Positions 1-7,664 of a stretch of 11,421 nucleotides of DNA are shown here, in pieces; position 1 is the stretch's first letter, and each line of letters opens with the position of its first letter. The translations under genes and the position numbers were made by a program. Below the pieces are notes generated by a model. That model saw only the letters and a list, made by a program, of their open reading frames with translations, did no database searches and was not told where the DNA came from. This DNA comes from an uncultured Porphyromonadaceae bacterium (lineage in GTDB: Bacteria > Bacteroidota > Bacteroidia > Bacteroidales > Muribaculaceae), in NCBI GenBank assembly GCA_947176285.1, contig CAMWQF010000059.1, positions 1 through 11,421 on the forward strand, in the 5' to 3' direction.

Positions 1-302
1 AGGTGGATATGGTATATGATTCAGAAAAGCATACCTTGTCGTTTGACCGTCGGGAAAGTGGAATTGTAGACTTCAGTGAGAACTTCCCCGCTGTGACAGT
101 CTCTCCAACATTTGAGAACAACGGCAGGATCTCGCTCCGTATCTTCGTCGACAAGTCAAGCATTGAGGTGTTTGGCAACAGCGGGCAGTTCGTAATGACG
201 AATCTCGTGTTCCCTGTTGAACCTTACAGCACATTGTCTGTTTCCTCTACAGGAGGAAAGGCAAAAATCAGCAATCTTAAGATTTATTCACTGAGAAACT
301 AA
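1..302 (+). CDS. GH32 fructan hydrolase, C-terminal end (partial)
   Basis: This is the 3' end of a gene whose start lies left of the window; the reading frame is open to the first base, so the GTG at position 3 is an internal valine, not a start. The visible 99 residues match the C-terminal beta-sandwich domain of glycoside hydrolase family 32 (levanases, inulinases, invertases). The diagnostic stretch is RIFVDKSSIEVFGN followed by QFVMTNLVFP, about residues 46-71 of the fragment. The catalytic five-bladed propeller is not in the window, so endo- or exo-activity and linkage preference cannot be judged. The gene ends 14 bases before an MFS sugar importer and is followed by a fructokinase, the arrangement known from the Bacteroides thetaiotaomicron fructan locus. 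That context supports fructose release from fructans in the periplasm or at the cell surface. Confidence 0.93.
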   Translation, partial: VDMVYDSEKHTLSFDRRESGIVDFSENFPAVTVSPTFENNGRISLRIFVDKSSIEVFGNSGQFVMTNLVFPVEPYSTLSVSSTGGKAKISNLKIYSLRN

Positions 303-316
303 TTAGCATACAAAAT

Positions 317-1495
317 ATGGCACAATCAATAGCAACCGACCGCAAGTCATTCTTGATGCAGATCATCCCTGTAATGCTCTGCTTCTTCTCGATGGGTTTC
401 GTCGACCTCGTAGGCTCAGCAACCAACTTTGTGAAAGCCGACCTCAATCTCTCAGGGGCAGAGGCAGGTTTCATTCCTTCACTCGTTTTCTTCTGGTTTC
501 TGATCTTCTCTGTGCCTACGGGCATACTTATGAACAAGATAGGGCGTAAGAAGACAGTTCTTCTGTCTCTTATCCTTACGCTGGTATCCCTTGTGATACC
601 GATGTTCCATACCGGATATTACACGATGTTGATAGCATTCTCTCTTCTGGGTATCGGCAACGCAGTGATGCAGACTTCTCTTAATCCTCTTGTGTCAGGA
701 CTCATCAACCCCGATCGCTTGGCATCGACACTTACTTTCGGCCAGTTTGTAAAGGCTCTTGCTTCGCTTCTCGCTCCCTATCTTATGGCATGGGGCGCAG
801 CAATGCTGATGCCTACCTTCGGACTTGAATGGAGGGTTGTATTCCCCATCTTCGCTGCTGTCTGCCTCCTTTCCATAGCAGCCCTTGGAGCCACTCCTAT
901 TACTGAAGAGCAGCCTGACAAGGTGACCGGGTTCAAGGAGTGTGTGGTTCTCCTCCGCATACCTTTTGTATTGCTCTGCTTCCTTGGCATTATGTGTCAT
1001 GTGGGCATTGACGTAGGCACCAATACTTTTGCCCCGCAGATCCTTACCGAACGCTTTGGACTCAGCGTGGAAGACGCAGTGATAGGCACACAGATATATT
1101 TCTATTTCCGCACCGGCGGCTGTCTGCTCGGATCTTTCATACTCGCAAAGATGTCTGCCAAGTCTTTCTTCGCCTTCAGTGTATTCTGTATGCTGCTCGG
1201 TATGATCGGTCTCTTCATTGCTTCCTCGCAGTTCCTTGTGCTTGCGGCTATCGCATGCATCGGCTTTGGCAACTCGAATATCTTCAGTGTCGTGTTTGCG
1301 CAGGCTCTCAACCGCCAGCCGAAGGAGAAGAATGAGGTGTCAGGACTTATGATCATGGGTCTTTTCGGAGGCACTGTGTTCCCACTCTGCATGGGCTTCG
1401 CCCAGGATGCCGTAGGAGTGGCAGGGGCAGTAGCCGTAATGACACTTGGCGTGATCTATCTAGCGTTCTATACGCTTAAGATTAAGAATGCTTAA
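317..1495 (+). CDS. FucP-family MFS sugar importer, probably fructose
   Basis: This is a 392-residue, highly hydrophobic inner-membrane protein with the length and pattern of a 12-helix major facilitator. The loop 2-3 signature is visible as NKIGRKK at residues 73-79. FucP/GluP family marks are QTSLNPLV (119-126), GNSNIFSVVF (318-327) and SGLMIMGLFGGTVFPLCMG (342-360). Members of this family bring fucose, glucose/galactose or fructose in by proton symport. Fructose is inferred here because the gene sits between a GH32 hydrolase (14-base gap) and a fructokinase (35-base gap), all on the same strand. The ATG at 317 is the natural start, since the leader before it is short and A-rich and the first helix follows residue 10. 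Substrate identity rests on context only; the family assignment is firm. Confidence 0.93.
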   Translation: MAQSIATDRKSFLMQIIPVMLCFFSMGFVDLVGSATNFVKADLNLSGAEAGFIPSLVFFWFLIFSVPTGILMNKIGRKKTVLLSLILTLVSLVIPMFHTGYYTMLIAFSLLGIGNAVMQTSLNPLVSGLINPDRLASTLTFGQFVKALASLLAPYLMAWGAAMLMPTFGLEWRVVFPIFAAVCLLSIAALGATPITEEQPDKVTGFKECVVLLRIPFVLLCFLGIMCHVGIDVGTNTFAPQILTERFGLSVEDAVIGTQIYFYFRTGGCLLGSFILAKMSAKSFFAFSVFCMLLGMIGLFIASSQFLVLAAIACIGFGNSNIFSVVFAQALNRQPKEKNEVSGLMIMGLFGGTVFPLCMGFAQDAVGVAGAVAVMTLGVIYLAFYTLKIKNA

Positions 1496-1530
1496 ACTCC
1501 TAAACTGGTTAAACAATTAAAAAATATAAC

Positions 1531-2409
1531 ATGAAAGACTTTGTAGTAGGAATGGGTGAGGCCCTGTGGGACATCCTTCCGGAAGGAAAGAAAATCGGCG
1601 GTGCTCCCGCAAACTTTGCATATCATGTGTCGCAGTTCGGACTTCCAAGCTGTGTGGTCAGCGCAGTAGGCGACGATCATCTCGGCAAGGAAATTCTCGA
1701 CAATCTTACATCTAAGGGACTTAACCAGCTTATCTCTATAGTGCCATATCCTACAGGCACAGTGCAGGTTGAACTTGATGAGGCAGGTATCCCTATGTAT
1801 GACATAAAGGAGAATGTAGCATGGGACAATATTCCCTTCAATGAGGCTCTCGAAGGTTTGGCTAAGGAGACAAAGGCAGTTTGCTTCGGATCTTTGGCAC
1901 AGCGGAACGTAGTGTCACGAGAGACAATCAACAAGTTTCTTGATGCCATGCCTCAGAGTGAAGACTCTCTGGTGGTGTTTGACGTTAACCTCCGTCAGGG
2001 TTTCTATACCAAGGAGATACTTTGCAAATCAATGGAGCGTTGCAATATCCTTAAGATTAATGATGAGGAACTTGTGACTGTAAGCCGTATGTTCGGTTAT
2101 CCCGGAATCGATCTTCAGGATAAGTGCTGGATTCTTCTCGGGAAATACAATCTAAAGATGCTTATCCTTACTTGTGGCGTGAATGGCAGTTATGTGTTCA
2201 CTCCGGGCAACGTGTCTTTCCAGCCGACTCCAAAGGTTGAAGTGGCTGATACTGTAGGTGCCGGTGATTCTTTCACGGCGGCATTCATTGCCAGCATACT
2301 CAAAGGGAAGTCAGTGCCTGAGGCTCATTCAATTGCCGTACGCACTTCCGCATTTGTCTGCACCAAGAAAGGAGCGATGCCTGTGCTTCCTTCCGATCTG
2401 ACAGAATAA
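1531..2409 (+). CDS. PfkB-family fructokinase
   Basis: This 292-residue cytoplasmic sugar kinase of the ribokinase/PfkB family phosphorylates its sugar with ATP. The N-terminal sugar-binding signature is present, with the GG pair in KIGGAPANFA at residues 21-30. DVNLRQ (151-156) and KINDEE (175-180) are also in place. The C-terminal PfkB signature DTVGAGDSF (240-248) carries the catalytic base Asp246 and the anion-hole glycines. The length is normal for a bacterial fructokinase. It is the last gene of the fructan unit and would convert imported fructose to fructose-6-phosphate for glycolysis. The start ATG at 1531 follows the A-rich leader AAAAAATATAAC, typical of Bacteroidetes. A hairpin 22 bases past the stop ends the unit. 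Another PfkB sugar specificity is possible in principle, but the neighbours argue for fructose. Confidence 0.94.
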   Translation: MKDFVVGMGEALWDILPEGKKIGGAPANFAYHVSQFGLPSCVVSAVGDDHLGKEILDNLTSKGLNQLISIVPYPTGTVQVELDEAGIPMYDIKENVAWDNIPFNEALEGLAKETKAVCFGSLAQRNVVSRETINKFLDAMPQSEDSLVVFDVNLRQGFYTKEILCKSMERCNILKINDEELVTVSRMFGYPGIDLQDKCWILLGKYNLKMLILTCGVNGSYVFTPGNVSFQPTPKVEVADTVGAGDSFTAAFIASILKGKSVPEAHSIAVRTSAFVCTKKGAMPVLPSDLTE

Positions 2410-2431
2410 TAAATCTATCTACTTTTATTCA

Positions 2432-2464
2432 GAAGCCTCCTGCCGCACTGCGGCAGGAGGCTTC
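2432..2464. terminator. GC-rich hairpin between convergent operons
   Basis: A perfect 15-bp stem (GAAGCCTCCTGCCGC pairing with its complement) closes on a 3-base loop, ACT. It begins 22 bases after the fructokinase stop and lies 74 bases beyond the ccsBA stop, so it can end transcripts from both sides. No clear T-run follows on either strand, so it is terminator-like by position and stability, not by the full intrinsic-terminator pattern. The 74 bases between it and the ccsBA stop show only a weak CTACAA/TTGTAG inverted repeat. Confidence 0.75.
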
Positions 2465-2538
2465 GCAATTGATAAGGGGTTTGATCCTGTCAGTGATGGG
2501 TGGAGCGGGAGAGGAGTCCGGTTAACTACAAGGTTGTT

Positions 2539-4461
2539 TTAGTTGTAGGCGTGGAGGGAGGGGAGGAGGTTGACACCGAAGTAGGTCATTACCACGGATG
2601 AGAAGGCGAGGATGAGATAGATGCAAAGAAATATGGGATGCCGATTCATCTTGAAATATTTGTGAAGAGGTATGGAATAGAGGAGGAATGTTACAAGCGA
2701 CCATGTCTCTTTAGGATCCCAAGCCCAGTAGCGCCCCCAAGATACATTCGCCCACATTGCACCGGTTATAATTCCCATTCCAAGAAGAAATACGCCGGGA
2801 GCCAGCAGTGTCAGAGCCAGTGAGGAAAGACGTCCTCTCTGATTCGGGATACAGATGGCTGTAATGGCAATTGGCAATGTGAATCCCAAGATGGCGTATG
2901 AGAGCATAACAAGCGATACATGCACCGACAGCCATGGAGAAGCCAAGACAGGCAATACAGGGCTAAGTACAGGGTCTTTCATACCAAGCAATGCCACTAG
3001 AAGCAGAAATGAGGCGGCAGCCATGCCGAGAGCCACAAGTAAATTCGATTCCTTGCGCCATGCCATTGCTCCGGAAAGCAAAATCATGCATACTCCGACA
3101 AATTCCATTATATCCCCGGTATTCGACAATGGTACAGATTCTGAAATATACCAAAGCCAACCATATGCGAATATTGCACCAATTCCAAGCACAGAAATCA
3201 AGGGGAAGATGCTAAGATCCTTTTTTAATATCAGAGATAAGAGGATGACTGCGACACACAGGATTGCGCATATGAAAAGTATCCTTAATGGATTGATGTG
3301 ATAATATAAAATTTCCGATTTAATCGAAAAATCTGACCGAAGTTGATCTGAATCCGGCATGAGAGGCGTGAATAATTCTCCGGTCCATAGATCAATCAGC
3401 AAAGCCACTTTCTCATCGAGCATAAGAATATCCTTATCGAGCGGTCCCGACCCCCCTTTATACAATTTTTCGGGAATATAATTCCCGTTTTCATCGTATA
3501 AATCGGTAATTGCAACATATTTTCCATCTACTTTCAAAGCTTCTTTAAGAGCATTGCTTTTTATCTTAAGGAATGGCACTTTGCTCCAATCTTCCTTGTA
3601 TTTGATAAGTGAAGCCACAAATATTTCCGGAGACAATTCTCCAACGGCTTCTCTGCCTGTCAATTTATATGTGAACTTGTTGGCAAATTTAGTAAAAGAT
3701 ACTGTCTCTCCATTGAAAAGCACTTGACGGGTTGACAAAGAGTCTGCTATTCTTGCATCCACTGCAGGAACTGCCGCAGCCTCTCCGCTGCCGACATATA
3801 AACTTAAAAGCACAAAAAAAACTGAAACGCCTTTCTTCCTCCATCCGGATTTGAAATATTTCTTACCCAACCAGAATAGTCCACTTAAGGCAAAAAGCAG
3901 AAATCCGGTATAGGTGACGGCAATTCCTATAGGGTCGTAAGTGACTGTCAATATTGTGCCTCCGGATTGATCATACGATGTCTGATAGAATCTGTAGTCA
4001 CCTAACTTCCCTATATGATTCATAGAGATATGCATCGTGTCGCCTAAAGCGGTAAGAAGATCTGACTTGAAGTCTTTTGGGAAAGTCATTCCAGGATAAT
4101 ATTCCGGAGCAAACTGCAGCAAAGTGACTGCCTCCGGCAGCGTTTCCCTTCTCCCTTCGTCAGAGACGTAATAGTCGGAAGTCTCCGAAGGAGAAAGATG
4201 GAGCGTCCCATGGCGGGAGAAGAGAGAATTGCAGAAGCCCCCCGCTATCATGCATAGAAATGAAATGTGCATGATGAAAGCGGTCATATTCCGCCATAGA
4301 CGCCCCATTATTATTCCGGTTGCCATCATTACAAAGATGACAATCCAAAGGATTTTCCATGCTGCTGATGAATATATTTCAGCAGGAAACAAAGAAGATA
4401 ATCCTATCGCAAGGATTATAATGATAGAGGAGACAAATATTATAATCTCAGTACGCCGCAT
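2539..4461 (-). CDS. ccsBA: Fused ResB-CcsA cytochrome c synthase (CcsBA, System II)
   Basis: This 640-residue inner-membrane protein exports heme and attaches it to CxxCH motifs of c-type cytochromes. The N-terminal part (about 1-200) is ResB/CcsB-like: helices near 5-25, 34-52 and 60-80 (the last with His65), then a periplasmic stretch with YRFYQTSYD (156-164) and VTYDPIG (173-179), then a helix at 180-198. A helix near 210-226 leads into a periplasmic region to about 388. The C-terminal CcsA part (about 390-640) has the tryptophan-rich WWD signature from Trp570 to Trp587, including WGRYWAWDPKETW, flanked by His514 and His637, the expected heme-ligand histidines. It ends with the family-typical GVNLLPSLHAY. 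Natural fusions of this kind are known from Helicobacter and Wolinella, where they are much longer. The start overlaps the upstream Rid-like gene by 14 bases, implying translational coupling. Its substrates are probably the cytochromes encoded just upstream. Confidence 0.92.
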   Translation of the reverse strand: MRRTEIIIFVSSIIIILAIGLSSLFPAEIYSSAAWKILWIVIFVMMATGIIMGRLWRNMTAFIMHISFLCMIAGGFCNSLFSRHGTLHLSPSETSDYYVSDEGRRETLPEAVTLLQFAPEYYPGMTFPKDFKSDLLTALGDTMHISMNHIGKLGDYRFYQTSYDQSGGTILTVTYDPIGIAVTYTGFLLFALSGLFWLGKKYFKSGWRKKGVSVFFVLLSLYVGSGEAAAVPAVDARIADSLSTRQVLFNGETVSFTKFANKFTYKLTGREAVGELSPEIFVASLIKYKEDWSKVPFLKIKSNALKEALKVDGKYVAITDLYDENGNYIPEKLYKGGSGPLDKDILMLDEKVALLIDLWTGELFTPLMPDSDQLRSDFSIKSEILYYHINPLRILFICAILCVAVILLSLILKKDLSIFPLISVLGIGAIFAYGWLWYISESVPLSNTGDIMEFVGVCMILLSGAMAWRKESNLLVALGMAAASFLLLVALLGMKDPVLSPVLPVLASPWLSVHVSLVMLSYAILGFTLPIAITAICIPNQRGRLSSLALTLLAPGVFLLGMGIITGAMWANVSWGRYWAWDPKETWSLVTFLLYSIPLHKYFKMNRHPIFLCIYLILAFSSVVMTYFGVNLLPSLHAYN

Positions 4462-5560
4462 ATTCAGGATAGTCGGCTTTCTTAATTGCCATACATTCGG
4501 TCTCGATTAGCCAACCCGGACGACATACCGGAGCAAGGACAATGACTTTAGGAATTCCCGGAAATCGCTCTTCCATCATTTTGCTTATGATTGTATGGTC
4601 GGCAATGTCGCGCAGGTAGACAGTCATGTGTGCCACATCCTCCCATCCGCAATCCCCTTCAGCCAGAAGCACACCGATATTTTCAAGCATCCTTGCAGCC
4701 TGGGCCTTTATGTCGCCAGGAGCCACAATTTGGCCTTTGTTGTCGATGCTTGCTGTGCCGGAAATGTAGACGTGCCGGCGATCGGCATAATCTACTGCGG
4801 TGGCTCGTTCGAATGCCACTCCGTATTCATAAGTCGGATTGAGATGTGTTTTGCCGTAGATATATGTGATCTGACGGGGTTTCACACTCGTGTCGGCAAA
4901 AGCATTGAATGCTACAAGTCGTTTGGGTTCTGCGCACTGTCCTTCAATGCCTGTGGAGGCTATGAAATGGGAGTCGCTGGTAAGTCCTTCCCGAGCAAAG
5001 ACACTGTTTCGTCCTTGGACTACCCCCGGATAATTATTATCGATGTCTCTTACGAAAAACCATGTACGCAGGCAATTGTCTTTAAGTGAGGCTCCACGCA
5101 GTTTGAGTTGGCTTGCCAATCGCTCAAGATATGCCACAGTCATTGTCAAGGAATCACCTGTAGATACATTGTAGCCGTCACCAACCCAGATGTGTCCCCG
5201 ACTGTCTTCCCATAATCCTCCGTCGCAGTTCGTGAAATTCGCATCCTCCTCAAAAAGAACGAGAAGGGAAGCCTTTGTGCCATCTAAGGGAGACTGTCCA
5301 AGGACTGACACCGCGCATTCATCAGTGTCAGGGAGCAAAGATCTTTGATTGGAGGGGTCGCTGAGCAGCCAACGCTTGAAAACCGGGACTAATCCCGTGG
5401 CAATTGCCAACTTTCTTACAGCCTCTCTGATGCTGTTGATCTGCGTGGTTGCATATAGTCTGGCTGTAGGCGTGAAATAGGCATGCATCTCCTTACGCCC
5501 TTCGTTGAAAAGAGCGTAAGTAGTTATTACTCCGTCATATATGGTTTTATGATATTCCAT
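4448..5560 (-). CDS. Tandem Rid (YjgF)-fold protein, chorismatase-like
   Basis: This is a 370-residue protein with no signal peptide, so probably cytoplasmic. Residues 262-359 form a recognisable RidA/YjgF module: HVYISGTASID, then VAHMTVYLRDI (309-319), then CRPGWLIETE (346-355) with Arg347 and Glu353 where Rid enzymes have their carboxylate-binding Arg and a Glu. Residues about 140-222 look like a degenerate second copy, with CLRTWFFVRDI (163-173) matching 309-319. At the position of the Arg/Glu motif this copy has PKRLVAFNAF, so those residues are lost. Two YjgF-like halves in about 350 residues is the architecture of chorismatases (FkbO/Hyg5/XanB2 type), which hydrolyse chorismate. True Rid deaminases are single modules of about 130 residues. 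Activity cannot be settled by eye. It has its own consensus promoter and overlaps ccsBA by 14 bases. Confidence 0.8.
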   Translation of the reverse strand: MEYHKTIYDGVITTYALFNEGRKEMHAYFTPTARLYATTQINSIREAVRKLAIATGLVPVFKRWLLSDPSNQRSLLPDTDECAVSVLGQSPLDGTKASLLVLFEEDANFTNCDGGLWEDSRGHIWVGDGYNVSTGDSLTMTVAYLERLASQLKLRGASLKDNCLRTWFFVRDIDNNYPGVVQGRNSVFAREGLTSDSHFIASTGIEGQCAEPKRLVAFNAFADTSVKPRQITYIYGKTHLNPTYEYGVAFERATAVDYADRRHVYISGTASIDNKGQIVAPGDIKAQAARMLENIGVLLAEGDCGWEDVAHMTVYLRDIADHTIISKMMEERFPGIPKVIVLAPVCRPGWLIETECMAIKKADYPEYAAY

Positions 5561-5576
5561 TTTATTTAATTCGTTA

Positions 5577-5608
5577 CAAAAATAGCCATTTTAATTGAGA
5601 TACGCAAA
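5577..5608 (-). promoter_or_regulatory. Bacteroidetes-type promoter for the Rid-like/ccsBA genes
   Basis: On the - strand, TTTG (5605-5608, the -33 element) is followed after exactly 20 bases by TATTTTTG (5577-5584, the -7 element). This fits the primary sigma consensus TTTG-N19-21-TAnnTTTG of Bacteroidetes. Transcription would start near 5570-5573 and leave a leader of about 10-13 bases before the ATG at 5560, with the A-rich stretch AATTAAATAAA ahead of it. It occupies most of the 56-base gap after the cytochrome lipoprotein gene. Confidence 0.6.
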
Positions 5609-5616
5609 TAAAAACA

Positions 5617-6324
5617 TTAATCATTAAGATTGTCAATCCAATTGCGTATCAAGTCAAGTTTCTCTTGGCGCACCACTTCCACACTATGGTCATAATTCCA
5701 GTCTGAAGAGATATTGGTGCTAAGAATGAGATAAAGTTCACTTTCCCCGCTCTTTCCGGGGCAGACTCTGTCGATTCCGGGCATTTTTCGCGATGGAACA
5801 GAGATGAGATTGCCTAAACTATTGCCAGCTAGGAGGTCAAGGCCTGCTGCCGCATGCCCGGTGGCTCCATGACACTGTGCGCAAGTAGTATTGAATATCT
5901 CAGTCTGTATGGCAGCAGACATTGATATGTCAACTGCCTCGGTGTCAATCTGAAGGGTTCCTGCCTGAGGATTGTAGTTTGCTGTCAAAAAAGTAGCCAC
6001 CCGGCGACGCAGACGGTCAATCGCGCAAAGTTCAATCGTATTGACATCCCCCGGAATGCCGGAGAGGGTCATGTCGCATCTTCCGTCGGAGACATAAGCA
6101 TCAATGTTTTTGCTGATCAGAGCATATTCGTTGCCATCGGCAAATCCTGCCAAAGCAAGAGTATAACCGGAACTCCAAGAGTCAGTTCCGGTCACAAACC
6201 CTGAGAAATGTGCTGCTCCCCCTTCTTCAGCATGGACCGCATCGTCCGGATAAATCCGACCCTCATCGCAAGAGGAGTTGCATATCAAAATGGCAATTAT
6301 TAATATTATATGATTGAGTTTCAT
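5617..6324 (-). CDS. Mono-heme cytochrome c lipoprotein
   Basis: This is a 235-residue exported protein. The first 18 residues form a hydrophobic leader ending at Cys19 (NSSC, then DEG), a somewhat non-canonical lipobox that suggests a lipid-anchored protein. Residues 20-135 resemble no family I recognise and are probably beta-rich. A small cytochrome c domain follows, with the heme-binding motif CAQCH (148-152) and downstream GLDLLAGNS, RVCPGKSGESELY and LIRNWI. These fit the short cytochromes often labelled Planctomycete-type. The usual late Met-Pro supplying the sixth heme ligand is absent; Met181 and His213 are the visible candidates. It lies between a porin and a cytochrome-maturation unit and two genes from a di-heme oxidoreductase, so it is probably an electron carrier for that enzyme. 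Its exact partner is inferred. Confidence 0.85.
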   Translation of the reverse strand: MKLNHIILIIAILICNSSCDEGRIYPDDAVHAEEGGAAHFSGFVTGTDSWSSGYTLALAGFADGNEYALISKNIDAYVSDGRCDMTLSGIPGDVNTIELCAIDRLRRRVATFLTANYNPQAGTLQIDTEAVDISMSAAIQTEIFNTTCAQCHGATGHAAAGLDLLAGNSLGNLISVPSRKMPGIDRVCPGKSGESELYLILSTNISSDWNYDHSVEVVRQEKLDLIRNWIDNLND

Positions 6325-6333
6325 TTTTTAGAA

Positions 6334-6419
6334 CTGCCCCTCCGGGGTAGAAGAATTTGGGATTTGGATATTCCCCCAGTTTCACTGGGGGTTAACAAGA
6401 TTTAAGCCCTCCGGGCTTA
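6334..6419. repeat. Three consecutive intergenic hairpins
   Basis: The 120-base gap between the porin stop and the cytochrome lipoprotein start holds three short stem-loops with 3-base loops. They are CCCC-TCC-GGGG (6337-6347, extendable outward to 6334-6350 across one imperfect pair), CCCCCAGT-TTC-ACTGGGGG (6373-6391, perfect 8-bp stem) and TAAGCCC-TCC-GGGCTTA (6403-6419, perfect 7-bp stem). The first and third share the loop TCC (GGA on the transcribed strand). None is followed by a T-run. They could stabilise the 3' end of the porin message, attenuate read-through, or be repeat debris. Confidence 0.6.
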
Positions 6420-6445
6420 TTGGTCTAATTGGTCTGATTGGTCTT
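6419..6445. repeat. Tandem 9-bp repeat, 3 copies
   Basis: ATTGGTCTA, ATTGGTCTG and ATTGGTCTT stand head to tail. They end on the first base of the porin stop codon, so they directly follow that gene in its reading direction. On the transcribed strand the phase can be read as AGACCAATC / AGACCAATT / AGACCAATA, which fits the pattern RGACnnnTN seen again at 10411-10446. Confidence 0.8.
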
Positions 6446-7659
6446 TAAAAGGAATACTGAGCCATTATCGTTACAGCACTAGTGGCGAGCCCAAGATTGT
6501 CCTCGTCTCGGTCCATCTGGCGGGCATGGCCTGTACGCCCTGTGTATTGATACATCGCCTGAAGCTTGAGGTTTATGCTGTCGATGAAGTAGTTGGCTAC
6601 GATTGCAGGCATATTGAGGAATCCACCTTTCTTCGTAGAGTTGCGCTCGAAGAAATCATAGCGGAGGCACCCCTGCAATTTCTTTGTGATGAAATATCCG
6701 GCTTGACCATAACCGCCGAAATAATTGTAGGAGGTATTGATCTTCTGGCGCTTTGTGAACCCCACGTTCATGTAATAGAACTCTGCTCCGAAATACCAGC
6801 GGTTTTTGATCCAAGACCATTCCAGTCCGATGCGAAAGTCGTTAGTGCTTTCGTTCTCACTCTCCACGTTGAGTGATCCGGACACTCCAAGGAGCATCTT
6901 GTTGCTGTTGAGTCGTCGCGGGTCGCCTTGAGATGCCGGCATCACCCCAAAAGGCTGATAAGTAAGGCGTGCGGCATAAAGTAGGGAAGGGATATGCCAG
7001 TCATCGCTTATTGTCTTATTGGCAACGTTGACGCCGGCACCGGTGCCATTGAAAAGACCTACTTGATAACCGAGTTTGTCTTTCACCATGCCGTGCACTT
7101 CCACTCCGAGGTCGAAACCTGTGCCTATGTGCGGGGTAACTGCATTTAGGGAATAAGGTAGGATTACTGAGGATGTAAGTGAGGTGGGAAGCACCGGGAA
7201 GAGAGTCTCTCCAAGTGTAGTGAGATAGGCATGGGAGAAAGGTGTCTTAAATTTACCGATTTTTACACCGAACTCATCTGACGGCCGGATATCTGCCCAT
7301 GCCTGTTGCAAGAGGGCTCCTCCGGATGCTGCTGCGTTGATTGAAAGGTTGAAGGTCACAATATTGAATGCCTTTCCTGTGAATCCAAGCACTGCATAGG
7401 GAATAGCAAAGCCGGAATTTGCCACATTGTCTTGGTTGTAAGCCGGGTCAAGACCTGCATCATCATAATAGTTATAGTTTGCCGATGTCTGAACGAGCAA
7501 ATATGGTTTGAAAAGGAAATCACCCTTCTTAGTTGTAAAGGTGAATCCTCTGTGATCAGCCAGAGAGACGACACCGTTTTCGGTGTCAGTGTCATATTGA
7601 GCCTGAGCAAGCGGAGCGAAGGAGAGGGCGAGTATTGATGAGAGTATGATCTTTTTCAT
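6445..7659 (-). CDS. Outer-membrane porin, OprO/OprP-like
   Basis: This 404-residue protein has a clean signal peptide (KK, hydrophobic core, AQA cleavage after residue 20). It is followed by alternating polar and aromatic beta-strands to a C-terminal phenylalanine (TIMAQYSF), as expected of a BamA-inserted beta-barrel. Family-type stretches include FKPYLLVQTSANY (50-62), VKIGKFKTPFSHAYL (132-146) and GFDLGVEVHG. These fit the phosphate-selective porin O/P family common in Bacteroidetes. That family name is historical: its members pass various anions, and phosphate specificity should not be assumed. Its place between the di-heme oxidoreductase and the small cytochrome suggests passage of the substrate, such as chelated iron or another small molecule, used by the periplasmic partners. 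The start is unambiguous because the signal peptide begins at the first Met. Confidence 0.85.
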   Translation of the reverse strand: MKKIILSSILALSFAPLAQAQYDTDTENGVVSLADHRGFTFTTKKGDFLFKPYLLVQTSANYNYYDDAGLDPAYNQDNVANSGFAIPYAVLGFTGKAFNIVTFNLSINAAASGGALLQQAWADIRPSDEFGVKIGKFKTPFSHAYLTTLGETLFPVLPTSLTSSVILPYSLNAVTPHIGTGFDLGVEVHGMVKDKLGYQVGLFNGTGAGVNVANKTISDDWHIPSLLYAARLTYQPFGVMPASQGDPRRLNSNKMLLGVSGSLNVESENESTNDFRIGLEWSWIKNRWYFGAEFYYMNVGFTKRQKINTSYNYFGGYGQAGYFITKKLQGCLRYDFFERNSTKKGGFLNMPAIVANYFIDSINLKLQAMYQYTGRTGHARQMDRDEDNLGLATSAVTIMAQYSF

Positions 7660-7664
7660 TGTAT

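Noticed and set aside
3..302. A small 99-codon gene starting at GTG 3
   Set aside because: The sequence is the C-terminal domain of GH32 with no start signal in view; it is the end of a larger gene.
2855..3301. 148-codon open frame on the + strand
   Set aside because: It lies wholly antisense to ccsBA, whose protein has clear family motifs across this region, and its translation shows no recognisable domain or leader.
4595..5089. 164-codon open frame on the + strand
   Set aside because: It is antisense to the Rid-like gene, whose conserved blocks lie here; the translation is cysteine-rich and unlike a real protein family.
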